NCBI GenBank assembly: GCA_022702545.1
Contig: JAHRBC010000004.1
Coordinates: forward strand, 1,674,001-1,738,000
Length of the DNA stretch: 64,000 bases
Direction of reading: 5' to 3'
Source of the DNA: Phycomyces nitens
Lineage: Eukaryota; Mucoromycota; Mucoromycetes; Mucorales; Phycomycetaceae
The stretch's first letter is position 1, and each line of letters opens with the position of its first letter. The notes under the pieces are model-generated. The model was not told the DNA's origin and searched no databases. It was given only the letters and a program-made list of their open reading frames with translations. Positions 22,441 through 33,657 of the stretch are shown here, piece after piece. The translations under genes and the position numbers were made by a program.

Positions 22441-22452
22441 GGCTTTTTTATA
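22441..22452 (-). promoter_or_regulatory. TATA box of the orphan gene
   Basis: TATAAAAAAGCC on the minus strand, 65-76 bp before the ATG at 22376, followed by a pyrimidine-rich leader. It decides the start against the longer frame from 22502. Confidence 0.6.
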
Positions 22453-23220
22453 ATTGAAAAAAAACAAATTGTGCTGAGGTCATCAGCGCAATCACCTGAC
22501 ATGTGAGAAAGAAAGGGGTGTAAGGGTAGCTATTTCTCTCATACTATTGGTCTGGGCAAAGGTGGGAGAGAGTAAAGTGCGTTTGATTGATTATATTGGT
22601 TTATTTGGCTCTCACGCCAAAGGTTGTGCAACAATACATGAGAATATAAAGAGTAGTAGAGTAGTGAGCTATTAAAGTAGTCCATGGTAAAAGGAAAGGT
22701 GTAAAGAAAGCGAGGGCTTGGACTTGTTCCTGAAGGGTGGAGACAAAGTCAAAGAATAGCAGATTTTTGAGTTTTTGTACTCCAGGGTGGTCTGTGCATT
22801 CCTTGTACAAAATAATGAGGATTTGGTAAGGTAGGGACACAAAAAGACCTTGACAGTTACCGGACAGACAGTTTCATCTCAAAGGATATATAAAAAATGG
22901 TACATTGGATCATCTCAGTCGGCAGAGAAATGAAGGATTACAAGTCAAGCCATGTTGGAAAAGATGTGGTAGTCAATCTCAAGATGTTTTCCTGGGAATG
23001 AGCGATGATCATCATATGAATGACCCGATGGCAGAAGCCAGAGTAGTATTTGTTGCATTAAATATTGTAGCCAGTGATTGACCTTGTCCGTGTATTTGAA
23101 TACGTTTATGACACTAATAAAGTCTAGAATAAGCTTGCAATCAGTCTCAGGTGTCAAATAAACCAAGTATGTAAGATTATATGACATGTCCAATAGACTC
23201 AAAAGTGAATACGGTAATGT

Positions 23221-23253
23221 GTTTGTTTGTTTGTTTGTTTGTTTGTTTGTTTG
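23221..23253. repeat. (GTTT)n microsatellite
   Basis: Eight tandem GTTT units. Confidence 0.9.
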
Positions 23254-23419
23254 GTTTAGCGTTCCAGATAAGAGTAGCGTTTAAAATACTGGCTTTAATA
23301 AACATGGTCAGGAATAAATAATTGGTTGAAACCCATACTCACCATACTCTTGATCGTGTCACGCGGTGTGTTGTCTTTAGACAAGAAGTGTCCAAGAAGA
23401 TAGACGAAGAGAGAGAAAG

Positions 23420-23551
<132 letters not shown>

Positions 23552-25854
23552 GAGATTCTTGACACAGTATCCAATAATTCGTAGCTTAGCAAGCATATAG
23601 AATTATTCTTCAGGAAGAGGTTTCGAATTTCAAAAGTTAAGAGAAGAGAAGTTAAGGGTAGAATTGAATGATTTATTTCATTAGATCTTTGTTGGTATTT
23701 ATATTAATTAAAATGGAAGAAATCGAGAAAGGTTGCTTAGTAAAAATATGGAGTGCTCACTCTTGAAAAAGGGTGGCATGCCAATTGTTAAGAAGATGGT
23801 GTGCTTTCAGTACGGACAAAAGACGGAGAACCACAAACACGGCGTGACAATCGTCTTTACAGTCATATTTAAGCTGTCTGTAATCGTACTTTTTTGAAAT
23901 AATGTCTTCCTTGTATATATTTCTATTATGCTTTATTCGTATAATCCATCTCATTGTTTAATCGGCTCCCAACAATCTGAGTCCAGCTACTTTCTAACAC
24001 AAGCTCAAAGCCGCAAGATGTGTTGCTCAAATATTGACAATAGATATTCAGAATATATATTAAACAATCATCGAACACAGCAAACACAATTTTAACAATT
24101 AACAAACTGTTATACACAAGAAGAGGCAAATGCAAAATATAACATGGGAATGAATATAGATGATCAACAAGAATGAATTTAGCCTATAGTAATTTTAAAA
24201 CACCTTGTTAATATCAAGTGTAGATGGGTTTCAATACCATGAGATTTATTGGTCCAACGGCTGCCCAAGAGATCTAGTGAGCTATGTTCTGGTGAACTTG
24301 CCTTTTACGAGAATATTTATACTGACACGTTGTGTGTAGCTCCATATTTCCGGCTGGCCCAAACATATCATATCTTCCCAAATCTTCCTGTATCGATTAT
24401 GTAAACAAATTGGTTAAGTAATGACCTTGGGAAGAACATGATTGCTACGTCTGGCGCAGCAATCAATTAAAAATCATAAGGATTGTAACAAAGAACCCCA
24501 ACAACATTTATCTATTCCTATCTATCTATCTTATTCATTATTAACTATCCAAAGAAGCATGATCTATCCCAACATTTTAACAATAGCTTAGTAATATCAT
24601 ACTAATTATATTATTTTATTTATTATCGAGATGTCTATATAAACATCGAAACGATGAAAGCAATAAAGATCATCCATCCTTACACTTCACTTCTTTTCTT
24701 TTATACATCTTTCTCAAGAGAACAAGCTGCCGATTGCCAATACTTGGGCTAAGGAGTTGTTAGAGGAGATCGATATTCACTCTCTTTTTCTTCTAACCGT
24801 TTGGACCACTTCATTACATAAACCAACACAGCCCGTCTCAATACCTTTGGTGAGAACTTTTTTGTATGAGGCAAAAGTTTATTGATTCACTCAAACACCA
24901 ACTCTTACTTCGAAGAAAGGAGAGGTATATTGAGATGAATTTTCCACACATATAAATACGAGAGAGATTAGTAGAGATACATACAGTAGTGAAGACAAAA
25001 AGTACATAATTTACATATTATATAACAGATATCATGAATATAAGAAAGGAAAAATGGAAATTGAGGGACTTATTATAGGCAGACACCTTAACAAAAACAA
25101 AAGAAACATCCTCAAAAACTGCTCTCTAGTATGTTTTCCAAGCAGCTGCCATAAAGTCATCCAAAACCTAATTAGTTATTATTTGGCGAGTAGGAAGAGA
25201 GGTTGAGGGTATAAAGCTTAAATATATTTTTCAGTACACGACATTTTTACTCTAAAAATTGAAAGTGGGTACTAGATGCTGGGCCATAAGTTACTTTCAA
25301 AAGATTGGATTAAGCAAAAACGTACTACAGTCAAGATTGTTTGTTAAGTAATTATGGTGTGTTCTCAATAAGTCCTAATATCTGCTGAGACATAATGTGG
25401 GTGATGGTGTAATGGAAAAGAAGGAGAGGAGTCTCTTGGAGAGCAAGTTTAAACATCAAAGGCCGAATTGGCCAAATATTATAGGTATAAAAAAGATCAT
25501 TAGGAAAGTGGTTATTAGCAAAGGTAGAGAGAAGACCTTGATAATTCAAGGTTTCTAAAAGGATAGACCGCATAACCATTTTATAAGCTTTGTTAGTCTA
25601 CAGGGCTCAAGATATTTATGATATCATACATTGAGGTGCTACCATCAAAGCCAAATAAAAGGGAGTACCCTTGCTCAAAGGCTAGATCAGCGAGGTTAAG
25701 TAAAAGTTGTCTATACCTCTTGTTATTAATTAAGTAGCGGTTAAGACCGTCATCTGAATGAGGGAGTCTTCTGGCAGAAAGCAAATACTTCCTCGAGCTG
25801 GTACCTCTACTACTAGTATCGCACATTAGTATCTCAAAGTTCCTGAAAAGGATG

Positions 25855-26350
25855 TTATCATTTTTTTTATTACAGCCTTGGTGGTCTACAGCTAATTTGG
25901 CATGAGTTCCAGCTATCTGGGTTCTTATATTACTTTATTGGATATTTTATCATCCCAAATACAATAGAGCCAAAGAGTATTTTTTGTAGGCTTCACCTTC
26001 CAGACTCTCAGCTTATGTTCCAAGCAAGACCGCATATTTTTTATTGGGTTCAGATTAGGGCTGTTGGCTGACCATGTCATAGCAGAAAGAGTTACCTTGT
26101 TTTGTACTCTTCAGCTAATATTTTTGGAAAAGTCATCTATGCTTTCTTTACTCGAGACTTTTAAGCCAGAGCATGGAATTATGCTTTAAAAGTCTAATGC
26201 ACTTTTACTAACTTGACGTACTATCAACAATTATAAACTTTCCATACCACAGCTAAATTTCTCCATCTTGAACTCTCGGCATAACGTAGCCTTTCTTGAA
26301 CTTTTGTCCAGTTGCACTTCATATATGAACATTGAGATAAATTTTGTTTT
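25855..26350 (-). pseudogene. Tc1/mariner transposase relic A
   Basis: Read on the minus strand, broken frames keep the C-terminal half of a Tc1-type transposase: MTWSANSPNLNPIKNM (the WPxNSPDLNPIE motif, degraded, near 26080-26030), then LEHKLRVWKVKPT, and a final MPN...KAVIKK typical of the family's C-terminus. Several stops and frameshifts are present. The upstream border touches MITE copy A. It is homologous to relic B at the right window edge. Confidence 0.75.
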
Positions 26351-26351
26351 A

Positions 26352-26678
26352 TGGTGCATTCAGACTTTGATATCAACTTTTTTTACATACTTTTCAAAAG
26401 CCTAAGAATTTTTCAAAAATAAAGTTATAGAACATTCAAACCGTGCGTTAGATATTTTGGGTATTGATAAATGAGTCTCACAGATTCATTTTTAATGAAA
26501 TAGCTTTAAACAAGACATGTTGTTTTAAAGATATGCTAGTAATAAGTAATTACATAGCAGGAATCATAATTATATTTTCTAATATGCCGGGTTTTAAGTA
26601 CCATTATTTTACTTGCAGAGTTTTATCAAACGAAATTGAAACAAATTCAAAAGTCGATAGTTAAAGCCAAATGCACCA
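26352..26678 (+). mobile_element. MITE copy A, 327 bp, TA target duplication
   Basis: Non-autonomous DNA element. Ends TGGTGCATTCAG... and ...AAATGCACCA are inverted repeats, and TA flanks both sides (26350-26351, 26679-26680). The body aligns along its whole length with 63351-63687, including the shared stretch AGTTTTATCAAACGAAATTG. No coding capacity. Its TA target points to mobilisation by a Tc1/mariner transposase. Confidence 0.78.
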
Positions 26679-26680
26679 TA

Positions 26681-28239
26681 TATATATATCATCATAGGCA
26701 CTGAATATTCTATTTTGAATATTTCAAGCAGTGTCTTTTTATAATCATTTCCAATATTTAAATGCACAGACCTGCTACCAAACTTTGTCCCGAAGCACAA
26801 GAATACTATCTAATTAATCAACTCATATTGCATCTGTGATGTTGTCCGGGTCAGAACAACAGACAGTTCGGTCTGGTTTGAGGAAGAGGTGTATGGAACA
26901 CAAAGAATATTTTTTGTATATAGTATTACATTAGAGACCCTGAAAATATAAGCCTAGTATCAGCTATTTGAATAAAAGACGTTCTTTTTCCGTTACGTTT
27001 GTATTTGTCGCAGAAGACATGTGTCGCCCTGGTCAATTTGAATTGTATAAAATGCCAAGATAAATCCCAATTTCCTATCTTTTACTGTATTGTTATATCT
27101 CCACCTATATTGTCTCCTCCCCAGCCCCACTATTATCTCGTGTGTAAAACTTTCTTTTTACCCAAAAAAAGCTCCAGCTCATACCGCACCGTATACCAAA
27201 TATCCGAAGTAAGCACAATATTACATATCTTTAAACGCTTGATCTTAAAGTTTCTTATTTGATTCTACGAACTCTGATATTATACTTGTCAATTGATCAA
27301 TACATCTCTATATAAATCCAACGTTACTCAAGTTGCTTATATTCAAAGTACACTTTTTTACAAATTATTTCCTCACAAAAAAATCAATCATTTTTTTATT
27401 AAAAAAATTATTCGTTTGTCCTAAGAAAAAATAGCCCTTCATTTAAAAATTAAAAATTCGATCAATTGTCAGTGAACAAGATTAGTAAAGTATTCCAGCT
27501 ATTATTAGTGTAGAAATGAGCGATTCTTTTTTCTGTCGTTGAAAGACATTTAGATTTGCAGGTGATTGGCCAGTTTTCCTCAAAACAAACAAATAATTTG
27601 TGAAAAGTATAACTATACTATTTTTACGACCTTTTCCATTTATTGAAGCCAATTGTGACATAATCTGTCTGAATAGTACAAATATATTCTGTCTATTATT
27701 CTTGCTCTTAGTTTTTTCTCCGGATCAACTCAAGGGAAATATTAATTATTATTGTTATATTCAGTAAATATTTACATGGAAGTCTGTAAGATACGTATGC
27801 TTTTGTATTTTATTGATCTACCGTCATTCATAGTGTGCGGTTTTTATACTTCTTGTCGTATATACACACCCCGTATTGGTTTATCAATATTATGCCGAAA
27901 TATCTAAAAAGTTCAAAACTTTCATCTTATTCTGTAAAAAAGACTTTGTAGAGATCTTGAATAGTCCTTCGCGTGTGTAGTACATAGATCAAATATGCAC
28001 ATAAAACGGATGAGTACTGGACTTCATGCTATAATATGGTTCCTTGAAAGGTAAGAAAACTCCTCCTCGGATTAAACAAAACATTATTATTTGGCTTAGA
28101 ATCTTAGCCATCTATCAAACTTTTGCTGAAAATATATATAAGTATTAGTGCCAATAACCAAGTTTTACGCTCTCCTTGTAAAAACACCCAAAACAAAAAT
28201 CAATTCTTATATCTCTCTTTGAAGCTTATTTTTTAAACA
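26681..28239. other. Spacer
   Basis: No gene recognised. Very AT-rich. A TATATATAAG element near 28130-28143, about 100 bp before the next ATG, may serve the membrane-protein gene. Confidence 0.45.
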
Positions 28240-29706
28240 ATGTTTCTACAAAAATTACAATTTATTTTGTATTTTTTATTCTTAATATTTGTACCTAAAT
28301 GCTATGCTCCACCGATCCAGCAAGAAGATACACAAATGGCCAGTACACTACCTGGAGTCTCAATCCTGAAATTTTTGCTGTTTGGATACCTTGCACACGT
28401 CCTAACGATGCGACCTCAAAATGGTATCACAAATCTTGGCACAGATGAATGGCACATTTTGGCCCTTGCGTATCCTTGCAGTGGAATAGGTCTTGCAACA
28501 TGGTCTATGGCTAAAGGATTTGATGCAGATAATATTCTCGGTATTTCCCGTTACATGTTTCTATTAGAAGATTACGGCGACGAAGAAGAAGAAGAAAGAG
28601 AAGAAGGAAAAGGAAAATGAAAATGAAAAGGAAAAGGAAAAGAGAAAAAAATAGAAAAGAAGGTAGAGATGGAAGAAGAACAAAAAGAAGCAAAAGAAAA
28701 AGAGAAGGTAGAGATGGAAAAAGAAGACAAAGGCTGCCAACCTACACCCAACGCAGAGTCACCTGGTCCGTCAACTTCAAATATCCCATTAGTACAAGAA
28801 TCTGAGGAAGATGAAGACAATAACACCGAGACATCAGAACCACGTAAGCCCCGTTCCCGAGCTATCCGCCTAAGAGATTGTCTTGTCAATGATCAAAGGG
28901 CACAAAATATAAATATTGAAGACCACAACAATTCCGCTTATCTGGCGGCCTTTTTGCATATTCTTGGTCCTGAAAAAGCAAAGAAAACAAAGCATTGCAT
29001 TCTAAATGGATTTTTGACTATTGGCTATGAAAATCAAGAAGAAACCACGGAGTACTCTTATTGCCTATCAGATAAAATAACCACCAGTGGTCCAGGTGCA
29101 ACATGTAAATACCAAAGAGACATAGACCCATCCAATGTGCGTTACCTGTCGACGGATATGATAGACAAGCTTGAATCAGCTCACAACACAGACGAAATCT
29201 CACATATAGAAATATTTGTCACAATGGGACAAATATTCTTTACTTCGATTACATGTAATGATACAGATGGAGATCGATGGGTCAAGGTTATCCTTATCAT
29301 GTACACCTTAATGTCAGTGCTTCAGACGGCTTCTCTTTTTATTCTGCACAAGCAAACAACGGCCTTTAGTATCAAGGATGATCAAGAACTATCCTCTGAA
29401 GCCATCAATCCAGCGTTGACTAATTACCACCGTAGAAAATTGGGTGTATTCATTAATACTCTCACATTTGAGCAAGAGATTATTGGGAGTTCCATACTGA
29501 TAGGAATAGCAGTGACGTTGCTGATCGGTATTTGGGCAGATTATTCTCGTGAGAGTATAACAAAAAGTCTTGTATTATACTGGATTTTTAGCCCTATTCC
29601 TATCTTTACTTTTCGTTTTTTGTCTACTACTAAATTAAGCGCCATATATCTTTTTTATGCAACACAATGTTCTATATTTCATGTGCTGTTTCATTTGGAT
29701 GTCTAA
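28240..29706 (+). CDS. Fungal polytopic membrane protein of uncharacterised family, 450 aa
   Basis: Integral membrane protein, function unknown. Two frames in the same register are separated by two TGA codons; an intron 28541-28654 (GTATTT...AATAG, 114 nt) removes them in frame, giving exons 28240-28540 and 28655-29706. N-terminal signal-like segment (QFILYFLFLIFVPKCYA), then a helix with FGYLAHVLTMRPQNG and one with ALAYPCSGIGLATW. In my memory this pairing is typical of a widespread but uncharacterised group of fungal membrane proteins. A Glu/Lys-rich stretch follows, then a soluble part with several Cys, and four hydrophobic helices in the last 150 residues. The low-complexity GAA/AAG stretch at the splice makes the exact acceptor uncertain; alternatively the stops mark a young pseudogene. 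Confidence 0.65.
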
Positions 29707-31504
29707 TTGCAGCTACATTTACTGGATACTTGCCAAAATAAAATAATCATTATTTTAATACCTCTTACCATTAAAAATTATGATTATTCAATATTTTCTT
29801 TGAGCCCTTTCTTCGCTGATTAATCAATGTCCATTCTTTTTCTGGATTTGATATTTGACAGATAAGAATAAGCGTCTTATATAACCACCTGAAAAACTAC
29901 TGTGTTCCTTGGTATTATATTTAGCCCTTGGCAACATATTCTCAGGCCTCACATATACAGATAAACTTACATAGGATACAAGCTTTTTTATCTTATGGTG
30001 CCCTACTAACCAAATGACAGATTATTCTCTAGACCAAAGCTATTATATTTTGGGAATGCTTTACATAATCCTCTGCTCTGGTCTACTTGGACTTTATATT
30101 GTTTTCATTATTGGCTAAACAGGATCAATTCTGTCATTTAATTCTAGGGTCGATTGAACCTTTCTGTCGTATTCACTCCCAACATTTACTTTCTATGCTT
30201 GGTTGGGCAGCTGTTCGTAACAATCTAACCCTAGATTGCATATGGGATGTATTTTGTGTCACAATTATTCTGGAATAGAGTGTGTAAAAAAAAACCAGTT
30301 AAAGCGGTGTCCATTTATAATTTTGTTCAAAAATCAATCATGGTCCTGGTATATAAACTAGGATCCACTGGATCTTTCTCTCTTTTTCTTTTCCCTATTT
30401 CATCACTACCTATATTTTGTAACTCAAATATATATATATATATATAACCATACTTTTAGTATGACTTGGCACATATTTCTCTCATCCTACTACCAAATAT
30501 CTCAGCTGGTTTTTATAATATAAATATAAATAAACATATATATATATACATATATATATTCGCCTGTAAAAGATTGGTAATGTCTGGTAAAATGTTGTAG
30601 TTTGTAAACTGGCTGATCAAATGTGCAATAACATTACCAGCAATAAGCTATGATGGCTGCCAAACTGACATGCAAGAATAAGTTTTAGAGTCTATTGACA
30701 CACTGCAACCGTCTGTTGTGAAAATTAATTTGTCCAATCATATTCTCTAATTTGACTATATTTTTCAAGGTCTCCTTTTAGGTTAAAATCCTGTTTTAAA
30801 CCTCAAAAAGCCAAGCTCTTTTGCACATGAAAAATGAGGATTTGAGTCTCAAAACAAGAATTGGATAGCCCTTGAGCTACTGGTATTTTTGGGGATAAAA
30901 AGGGGTATATTTTTGAAATATAGGATATTTCTGAGCAGTGTTTCAATTTGAACAACACTGAAATCAAAACACCAAGGTCTGTAAGTTTAGGATTATAAGA
31001 TTATTTTCCTGTCCGAGATGCGCCGTTTTCTTTTGTTGTTGTTATTGTTTTTGTTATTATTCTTTAGCTTGATCAAAAAATTGTTACTGACTCACATAGA
31101 GTGATTCAATCTCAGAAAAGGTCCGAACAAGCAAGTCAATAGAAACGATAAAGCAAGGGATATTATGGCTCTTGTTTTCTGCTAAACAAGTCTCAAAGCG
31201 GTTGGTAAGAAGCCTAAATGCTCCCAATCTTCAGGGCAAGATGCAGTTGAACCCTCACAAATATCCAGTTCAGAAACTCGACTAAATAAAAAGGAAAGCA
31301 AATTAAAAACTCAAAATATTTAAAAAGCAGTTGCACCTGTCTAATAAACTAAATATATAGAATAAAATAAAAATTAATAAAAGAGCAATAAAACCCTGAG
31401 TTCTCAAGGCGGACCTGCGGGTTTGCTGTCTCTTTCTACTCTCTAAATATCTGGTTGGCTATTCATCCATGCTCATAAATTTGAATATTTGTTTTGACCT
31501 ATAA
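29707..31504. other. Spacer
   Basis: No gene recognised. TA tracts near 30429-30446 and 30532-30560. A 63-codon frame at 30087-30278 looks like ordinary protein but has no domain. Confidence 0.45.
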
Positions 31505-32598
31505 ATGGCACAAGAATATACATACGACCTGTCAAAACCCACAAGAGACCGTCCTTGCTACTACACACTCTATTCACCCTGCCAGAATTCATCAATGACA
31601 GACCCCACGGTCAATAGAGATGAATATAGAAATGGATCCCACGAGTATTATGCTGACGAGGATGAAGACAGCAGCTCAGCCGATGAAAACTCGCTCAGTA
31701 CACTACCTAGCGTCTCTCGATCAGAATCCTCGGCAGCCACCAGAGTCCCTCCTCATTCTCAATCCTTGTTCCTGAATTTCTCTTCAAACCTTTCTCCAAA
31801 AAAGACAAAAAAGAAAAAGTGTCTGGAAACAAAGAGACAGAGTGCCTACAAAGTAAATGGCGTGAATATCTTGAACAGGTGCAGTACACACAAGTCTGTA
31901 CTTGCTGAACCAATGCTTATCAAATATTCATTTGCCTGCCAGAAACAATCTTGACAGCAAGACTGCCATCGAAAGAATCCAAAGACGACGCGAAAACCAT
32001 AATCATGTCGAACGCCGACGCCGGGATATTATCAATAATACAATTTACGAAATATCCCAGGTAGTTCCACATGCTCTTCAACAAGGCCACAAGCCAAACA
32101 AGGGACATATCTTGAAATTGGCATTAGACCATATAAGGGTATGCACGGCCTTGAGAGTGAAGCATGCGGTGTGCCCATGGACTGATGTTTTGCGGTCTGT
32201 AGGAACTAAGAAAAGAAAATAAATTACTTAAAGAGCAGTCTCTATTGATCAACAATGGCTCTGGATGTACAGATGCTACTACTCAACACACACATCAACC
32301 ACCAATTCAAGACAACTCGCCTTCTACTAATTATGCACACATAGTTTACGCCTGCTCATCATCAACGCCGTCCGTACCACACATGAGTTTAGATCAAGAA
32401 AAGCACACATCGTCTGCAGACCAAGTCTATCGGAATCCTACCGCTACAGACCCAAACTGTGTGTTTCCTCAACCAAAACCATTCATGCAATCTAGTGATC
32501 TTCCCGTTCCAACGCCTCATTTTCCGCCACACCCTAGACATTTTCCCGCCATAGTCCCACCATACTCCTCTAATTCACAATGGTCACAAAAATTGTAG
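31505..32598 (+). CDS. bHLH-leucine zipper transcription factor, E-box class B
   Basis: DNA-binding dimeric regulator. Three exons (31505-31878, 31943-32138, 32203-32598) give 321 aa. The N-terminus is acidic/Ser-rich (DEDEDSSSADE) with a basic KKTKKKK stretch. The basic region HNHVERRRRD carries His144, Glu148 and Arg152, the triad that selects CACGTG E-boxes in Max/Pho4/USF-type proteins. Helix 1, a loop with GHKPNKGHIL, and helix 2 (ALDHIR) follow; then ELRKENKLLKEQSLL forms a short zipper only after splicing of intron 2, strongly supporting that join. The tail is Pro/His-rich. A TATAAA overlaps the first ATG (31500-31505), so translation may really start at the in-frame ATG 31595, 30 codons downstream. 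Confidence 0.9.
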
Positions 32599-33657
32599 TA
32601 CTCTGTGTAGGTAGTAGAGAAAAAGACCAGAAAGATCTTTACCCATCTCATCTGTTAAGTTTACATGTACATCATTTAGAAAATATTCGATTTAAAACTT
32701 TGGTATAAAATTATAGTCAAAGAATGAAAAAGTTGGTTGGTTGGTATCAAATATGACTAGGAACATTAAATCATACATCATAAGCTCTTGCAAGGATAAA
32801 TATACTGGGGTTTCTCATACATCATCTTTGGATGTCACGATAGCTGTGTAAACCCTGATAGAATTATGAATGTTATTACAAATAACGTACAAGCTAGACT
32901 AAAAAGTAGCTTCTTTAAAGTACTCCCTTGGCCTATATACCTTTTTCTTGTAGTTTCTAGTAAAAGTCCAAGATATTCAAGACTCTCTTTATCGGTGCCA
33001 ACCAAGGGCTAAGCATTGTTAAGTAGTCTATATATATATATAGTGCATACAGTATGTATTTTGCATATCCTAGGCTTCTGAATATTACATGAAAAGTATA
33101 GAGCTATCAGCCTAACAATGCGTGTGGATATACCTAGAATAATAAAGATACTGGTCTAGACAGGCATCTTTTGATCAATAATATGGACTGGACAGTGATA
33201 CAGACTCTTATCAAATCAATTGCAAAAAATACTTCTTGACACTGTAAATAAAAATACTATAGTGATAATGGTGAGTGCCATCCTTTTGTTTCAAATCCCA
33301 AATCCTACATGCTCTCCAATCCACCGATTCTTGGCTTGCTTTTATCAGATTTATTTACTATCAAAATATTCCCAAAATGGTATATACAAATGTACATATG
33401 AAATGCATTGGTGCCACAAGAATCAGTTCTTTCCATTCACATTTGCTTCAGAACTTTGACAAATGTACAGTTTTCTTCTGGTAAACACTCGTCAGGCTTT
33501 ATATATATTTATATATTTATATTTATTAGCATCTCTCAAACATAAATAATAATCATGACCATAATAAAAGAAAAAGGTATAAAAAATAAAAAAAGGATTG
33601 ATTGTGTGTAAACTATGATATATATATATATATATAAATTTGTCTATATATACGGAT
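32599..33657. other. Spacer between bHLH and lipase genes
   Basis: No gene recognised; TA tracts near 33030 and 33617. The right end holds the 3' UTR of the lipase gene. Confidence 0.5.

Noticed and set aside
24637..24830. TATAAA, pyrimidine-rich leader and short frame
   Set aside because: Looks like a promoter, but the following frames are under 50 codons, without domain or good splice partner.
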